Below, piece after piece: positions 60,241 to 64,000 of a stretch of DNA of 64,000 nucleotides. Position 1 is the stretch's first letter. Every line of letters begins with the position of its first letter. Made by a program: the position numbers and the translations under genes. Below the pieces are notes generated by a model. That model was not told the origin of the DNA and did no database searches. It was given only the letters and a program-made list of their open reading frames with translations. The stretch lies in contig CP154955.1 in NCBI GenBank assembly GCA_039621445.1, forward strand, positions 44,353,540-44,417,539, in the 5' to 3' direction. The DNA is from Euglena gracilis. Its lineage: Eukaryota; Euglenida; Euglenophyceae; Euglenales.

Positions 60241-60845
60241 CATTGCCTTCTGTGCCCGGCAGTGTGGGGCCTGGCGTTGCTCACCAGACGTTGGCAGAGG
60301 TCCCTAGGCTTGCCCTCAGTCCCCCCCAACCCCCCCCACCAGGGTGGTTTCCCCTGTACCGCTCCTCGCGCTTCAAGCACCCAGGGATCACAACTCTGTG
60401 ACATGCCGTTTTTTCCAACTTTTCACGACGTGTGTGTAGAGTCCACCCTCTGGATGCCTCAGCAGCCAAACTCTTCACGGACATATCACAGAGCCAAAAA
60501 AAGCAACAAAAAGGGCCAATTGTCACCTGGACTGTGTGTCACCATCCGGGGAACACAGCCAAGGCTTCAAATACGAGGGACTCGCAACGGGGGTTTTGGC
60601 CCATTTTTGGGAAAATTCATGTGCCCCGGCGGTCAAACCCAGGGTTTTGGACCTTTTTCAAAATGGTGCACAGGCCAAAAAACACCAAAATTGGGCCTGT
60701 TCCCCAGGTCCCAACATCGGAAAATGATGCACACGCCACCGTGGAGGGTCTCCAGGGAACCAGAGGGTCAAAAGGGTGGGTTCTACCGCCGGGTCTCAAA
60801 GAAATCGAAAATTTGCGCCAAAGCGCAAGCTAAAAATGAAAACCT

Positions 60846-60869
60846 TAAGTGCGAGTTAGGCCGCCTAAG
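60846..60869 (-). repeat. Right terminal inverted repeat of the 12.6-kb element
   Basis: The inverse of the left terminus, preceded at about 60812-60829 by the hairpin TTTGCGCCAAAGCGCAAG. It is followed directly by TCCGG. Confidence 0.85.
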
Positions 60870-62420
60870 TCCGGTGGGGTCCGGTGGGATCCGGTGGGAT
60901 CCAGTGGGATCCGGTGGGATCCGGTGGGATCCGGTGGGGTTCCGGTGGGTTACCTTGGGGGGGGGGGGGATCGGGAATTCATCAATTATAAAATTGCAAT
61001 AAAACAGCATTTTGGGTGAATTTGGTCATTTTCGGTGTTTTTGGCCCAAATCACCTGGTTTTGCCGGCAGATCTTATCAAAACTGTACCAATGGTCACCG
61101 AATCTGTGCACAAAATGGCCAAGAATGGCCAAAAGGGGGCAAAAAGTGGATAAAAAGCAGTCAGAAGTGGCCTAAAATGGACACAAATGTGCAAAAATAG
61201 CCAGAAGCAGCCAAAAATGGTCTAAAATGCCAAAATGCAGCCCACGGTGGTCAAAAGTAGCCAAAAGTGGTCCAAAATGGCCAAAAAAAAAATGGCCAAA
61301 AAGGCAAAAAGCTGCTAATTTGCAGGAAACCAGACAAAAAAAAGAATGCAAGTCAACTACAGATGGGGTACTGGTGGAAATTTGTGAAAATTGCACATTC
61401 GGACATGATTCTTCTCACGCGGACCATTAATCCAGAAGAAAAATCTGTGCATGGAAAAAAAATCTCCGGTGGGATCCGGTGGGATCCGGTGGGACCCGGT
61501 GGGATCCGGTGGGATCCGGTGGGAACCCACTAGTCAAATGGTCAAAAAAACACCGGTGGGATCCGGTGGGATCCGGTGGGATCCGGTGGGATCCGGTGGG
61601 ATCCGGTGGCTGTCCTTGCCTGCCCATAAGCTGAGCCATCAGAGCACAAAACAAAAATGCAAATGTGTCAAGCATCTGCATCTGTATCTTGTCCAAGATC
61701 TGCATCTTGTCCACCATCTGCATCTTGTCCAGCATCTACATCTTGTCCGGCATCTGCATCTTTCCCAGCATCTGCATCTTGTCCAGCATCTGCATCTTGC
61801 TCAGCATCTGCATCTTGTCCGGTATCTGTCCAGTATCTGTATTCATCCATTGGCTCCCCAAAAACAACCAAAATGACCAAAAATAGCTTGAAATAACCAA
61901 AAATTACCCAAAAACACCAACAAAATACACAAAAGATTGTGAAAAATGACCCAAAATTACCAAAGGGGCGCAAAATGGCCAAAATGCCATAAAACATGCT
62001 CATATTGACCAAAATTAGCCCAATATTTGCCAAATCAGTGACGAATATTCTTCAAATTAGCAAAAACTGATCCATGATGGCCAAAGTGGGTGTAAAACTG
62101 GAGATTTGTGGGAAAATTATCCAAAACTGGGTTTAGTTCTTCAAAATATACAAAAAAAATGCCAGCATCGCCCAGCATCACCCAGCATCGCCCAGCATCA
62201 TCAGAGGTGCTTGGTCCAGAGGGAAAGCTGCCGAATTCCTTCACCCATTCTCCTTCGGTCGGCCAACCACATTCAAGTCGGCCCTGGTCGGCCCTGGTCG
62301 GCCCTGGTCGGAACCCCCACCTGTGAGGGTCCTGAAATCATAGTCGCTCCTGGTCGGACCTGGTCGGCCCTGGTCGGCCCTGGTCGGCCCTGGTCGGGCG
62401 TAGGCGCCTGCACACAGAGA
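60870..62420. repeat. Minisatellite cluster outside the right end
   Basis: Successive arrays are GGATCCGGTGG (60870-60955 and 61465-61612), CATCTGCATCTTGTCCAG (61668-61830), CAGCATCGCC (62162-62200) and CCTGGTCGG (62275-62400). The last unit also occurs at 48125-48170 just outside the left end, and the second inside the element at 18484-19314. No gene is seen here. Confidence 0.85.
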
Positions 62421-62672
62421 AAAGAAAACTTTGCGAAATCAAACCTTATTAAAAAGAAACAACACAAATATGTTACCCCATCTGCTGCCTTTCCAGTACA
62501 TCCAGAGAGCCTCTGGATGTTCTCTGACGCGCAACGTGTTCCGCCGTTGCAACTCATGAGTTAAGTGCGGCAATAAACTACACCCAAACCCCCAAAAATA
62601 ATACCCCCGCAAATAATAAACCTCCCTCTCGAGGACTGAATTCGGCTGCCCCAAAAAACCCCCTCCCTCTGC

Positions 62673-62977
62673 CAGGCTGTTTTTTTTTACCAACCCGGGG
62701 GGGGGGGTCCGGAGGGCCTTGGGGTGCCTGCCCAGGCAGGCACTACCCCCCCCTGGGGGGTCGGATTTCGGCCTGCGCCCAGGCACATTCCTTTGAAAAA
62801 AGCCATTTTTGGCTCCCCGGCGCTTCGGCGCCGAGGTCTGTGTTGGGGCACTTTTGCCCGTGTGCCTAACCCGCCCTGGGGGGGGGGGTCAGATCGGCAG
62901 TGTCTTGGAGTGCCTGCCCAGGCAGGCACCCCCCCCCCGGTGTGGGGTCGGCACCAACTTAAAAATAAAACAGCCTG
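62673..62977. mobile_element. hAT-type MITE (family CAGGCTG), copy 3
   Basis: The ends are CAGGCTGTTTTTTTT and AAAACAGCCTG, with the family palindromes GTGCCTGCCCAGGCAGGCAC (twice) and GGCGCTTCGGCGCC. The flanks CCTCTGCC and CCTCCGCA give an imperfect 8-bp duplication, suggesting an older insertion than copies 1 and 2. Confidence 0.8.
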
Positions 62978-63348
62978 CCTCCGCAGCCAAAAAAAAGGCT
63001 TAGAAATACCCAAAAAAGCGACCTTTAGAGCCTGTTGAACCGTTTTGGTTTGACCTCGAAAATTAACCCAAATAATAATCCACAAAATAATAAATAAAAA
63101 AACCTCCCCTAATAATCCACAAAATAATAAACCTCCCCTGGACCCCGACTTCGAGTGTCCAAATCCAAAAAAATAATAAAGTTGGGGGGACTTTATTATT
63201 TTGGGCGAGGAGCCCTGGGACAGAGGCTGGGAGGGAAGGAACGCCCTCGGGCAACCCTCGGAAAGATTTGAGCCGGTGCCGGCTCCATTGATGGTTGGGC
63301 CGGCACCGGCATTGAACCCATTGCCACGGAGGAGTTGCGATGGCACAC

Positions 63349-63487
63349 TGTGGGGTGAGCAGGAGGGCGGTGTTGGAGGCGACGGCGGTGAGGCGGGGCA
63401 GCTTCGGGGCCAGGCGGCCGACCAGCCACGCCAGCCAGGGGCTGTGCCGGACCCACCGCAGGAGGTCCGCCCGGTAGCACTTGTACA
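63349..63487 (-). CDS. Exon of unidentified gene D (right side of the 12.6-kb insertion)
   Basis: Acceptor CTTCTGCAG; donor GTGTGC. The minus strand reads YKCYRADLLRWVRHSPWLAW, LVGRLAPKLPRLTAVASNTA, LLLTP. The exon ends with two bases of a codon, which the first base of the exon at 47678 completes. Hydrophobic and Trp-rich, it could be a membrane-associated or helical repeat segment. No family is recognised. Upstream exons would lie beyond the window. Confidence 0.55.
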
Positions 63488-63489
63488 CT

Positions 63490-64000
63490 GCAGAAGTGCG
63501 TGATGGGGTTGGGGGGGGGGGGGGCTGCCACTCACCTCGACTGTAGTCCTGCCACAGGCGTACACAAGCATTCCCCGCCCCTGGCCATCACAGGAAGTGA
63601 GCCCTGTCCCAAAAAATAAACCACCGCAAAACAAGATCCCACCCACCTTCAGAAAAACATGCAGCGAAAGACCCTTCTAAAATAAGACCCCTCAGGATTG
63701 CCAGCAATTGATCCAAAAAAGGTAGATCCGAGGTTGTTTGGGGGGGGGTATAGGGGGTATTCTTCCGATGCGGTGGTCATATTTGAAACCAAATTCTTTA
63801 ATCATATGGGGGTCAGGCAGCTTGTAATCTCCATTGCATTTGGAGAAATATCAGCCAGTCTAACCTCCCACCCCCCCCCCCGCACACACAGAAGCAGAAA
63901 CTCAGCCCACACACAATGGTGTATGTAGGACCCAAAGGGGGGGGGGGTTGGACCTTGCAGCCACTCCGTGGATCTTTTTGGTGTCCTTAAAAAGAGCAAA
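63490..64000. other. Right edge, no gene seen
   Basis: It contains G/C homopolymer runs and short repeats. The short open frames here have no splice support or recognisable content. Confidence 0.5.

Larger units (their letters stand above)
48295..60869. mobile_element. Large (12.6 kb) gene-carrying TIR transposon with dispersed hairpins
   Basis: Inverted termini CTTAGGCGGCCTAACTCGCACTTA-like (24 bp) lie at 48295-48318 and 60846-60869, bracketed by a 5-bp direct repeat TCCGG at 48290-48294 and 60870-60874. A TTTGCGC hairpin lies 20-50 bp inside each terminus. The interior carries gene A (50457-53814, transposase candidate), gene B (54528-58422), a perfect 118-bp-arm inverted repeat (53262-53541), and dozens of TTTGCGC-N4-GCGCAAA hairpins outside exons. 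The right flank is a TCCGGTGGGA minisatellite, so the duplication could be partly fortuitous there. A 1.45-kb relative with the same ends is at 16974-18425. It does not match a transposon superfamily I know; large cut-and-paste or self-synthesising elements with 5-bp duplications are the nearest comparison. Active or dead cannot be told. Confidence 0.75.

Noticed and set aside
1-64000. tRNA, rRNA or other structural RNA genes
   Set aside because: I looked for clover-leaf arms and conserved T-arm sequence and saw none I could support by eye; a covariance-model search would be needed to exclude them.

Overview
This is nuclear DNA of a microbial eukaryote. Short GC-rich exons lie in long introns with GT-AG borders. 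The intergenic and intronic DNA is full of homopolymer runs, (CA)n/(GT)n arrays, minisatellites and terminal-inverted-repeat (TIR) elements. The lineage cannot be fixed from the window. Ordinary GT-AG introns occur beside transposons that sit in coding frame between 8-bp direct repeats, which recalls euglenid/diplonemid-type genomes. That is an inference; a dinoflagellate or another protist is not excluded.

Left part, 1-14.4 kb, minus strand. Two genes can be read exon by exon. BUD23, the 18S rRNA (guanine-N7) methyltransferase, has ten phase-consistent exons (10251 down to 4562; 333 aa). Downstream of it lies a probable DUF4504/C1orf74-like gene (3094 down to 525), whose first exon is split by a 349-bp hAT-type MITE with a perfect 8-bp target duplication. 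Further right are a 1.5-kb degenerate hAT element (11625-13100) and the 3' end of a gene with a Myb/SANT-like domain (13734-14357), itself split by another 8-bp-duplication MITE.

Middle, 15-48 kb. Scattered minus-strand exons belong to one or more long unidentified genes. The clearest run starts at an ATG at 46902 and continues at 42260, 42023 and 41834 in matching phase; this part and later exons share a repeated charged helical motif. Between the exons lie further TIR elements: 16974-18425, 18484-19314, 22040-23598, a second hAT copy at 28023-29509, and MITEs.

Right part, 48.3-60.9 kb: the most striking object. A 12.6-kb segment is bounded by inverted termini beginning CTTAGGCGGCCTAACTCGCA and by a 5-bp duplication, TCCGG. 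It carries at least two plus-strand, intron-containing genes: gene A, a transposase candidate, and gene B, about 1,000 aa, unknown, with charged low-complexity C-terminus. It is studded with about 35 copies of a small hairpin, TTTGCGC-N4-GCGCAAA, found in its introns and spacers but in none of the exons read. A 1.45-kb element at 16974-18425 has the same termini and hairpins and looks like a non-autonomous relative. The large element appears to sit in an intron of another minus-strand gene, between the phase-matched exons 63487-63349 and 47678-47516. I propose it as a previously undescribed family of large, gene-carrying, hairpin-marked DNA transposons.
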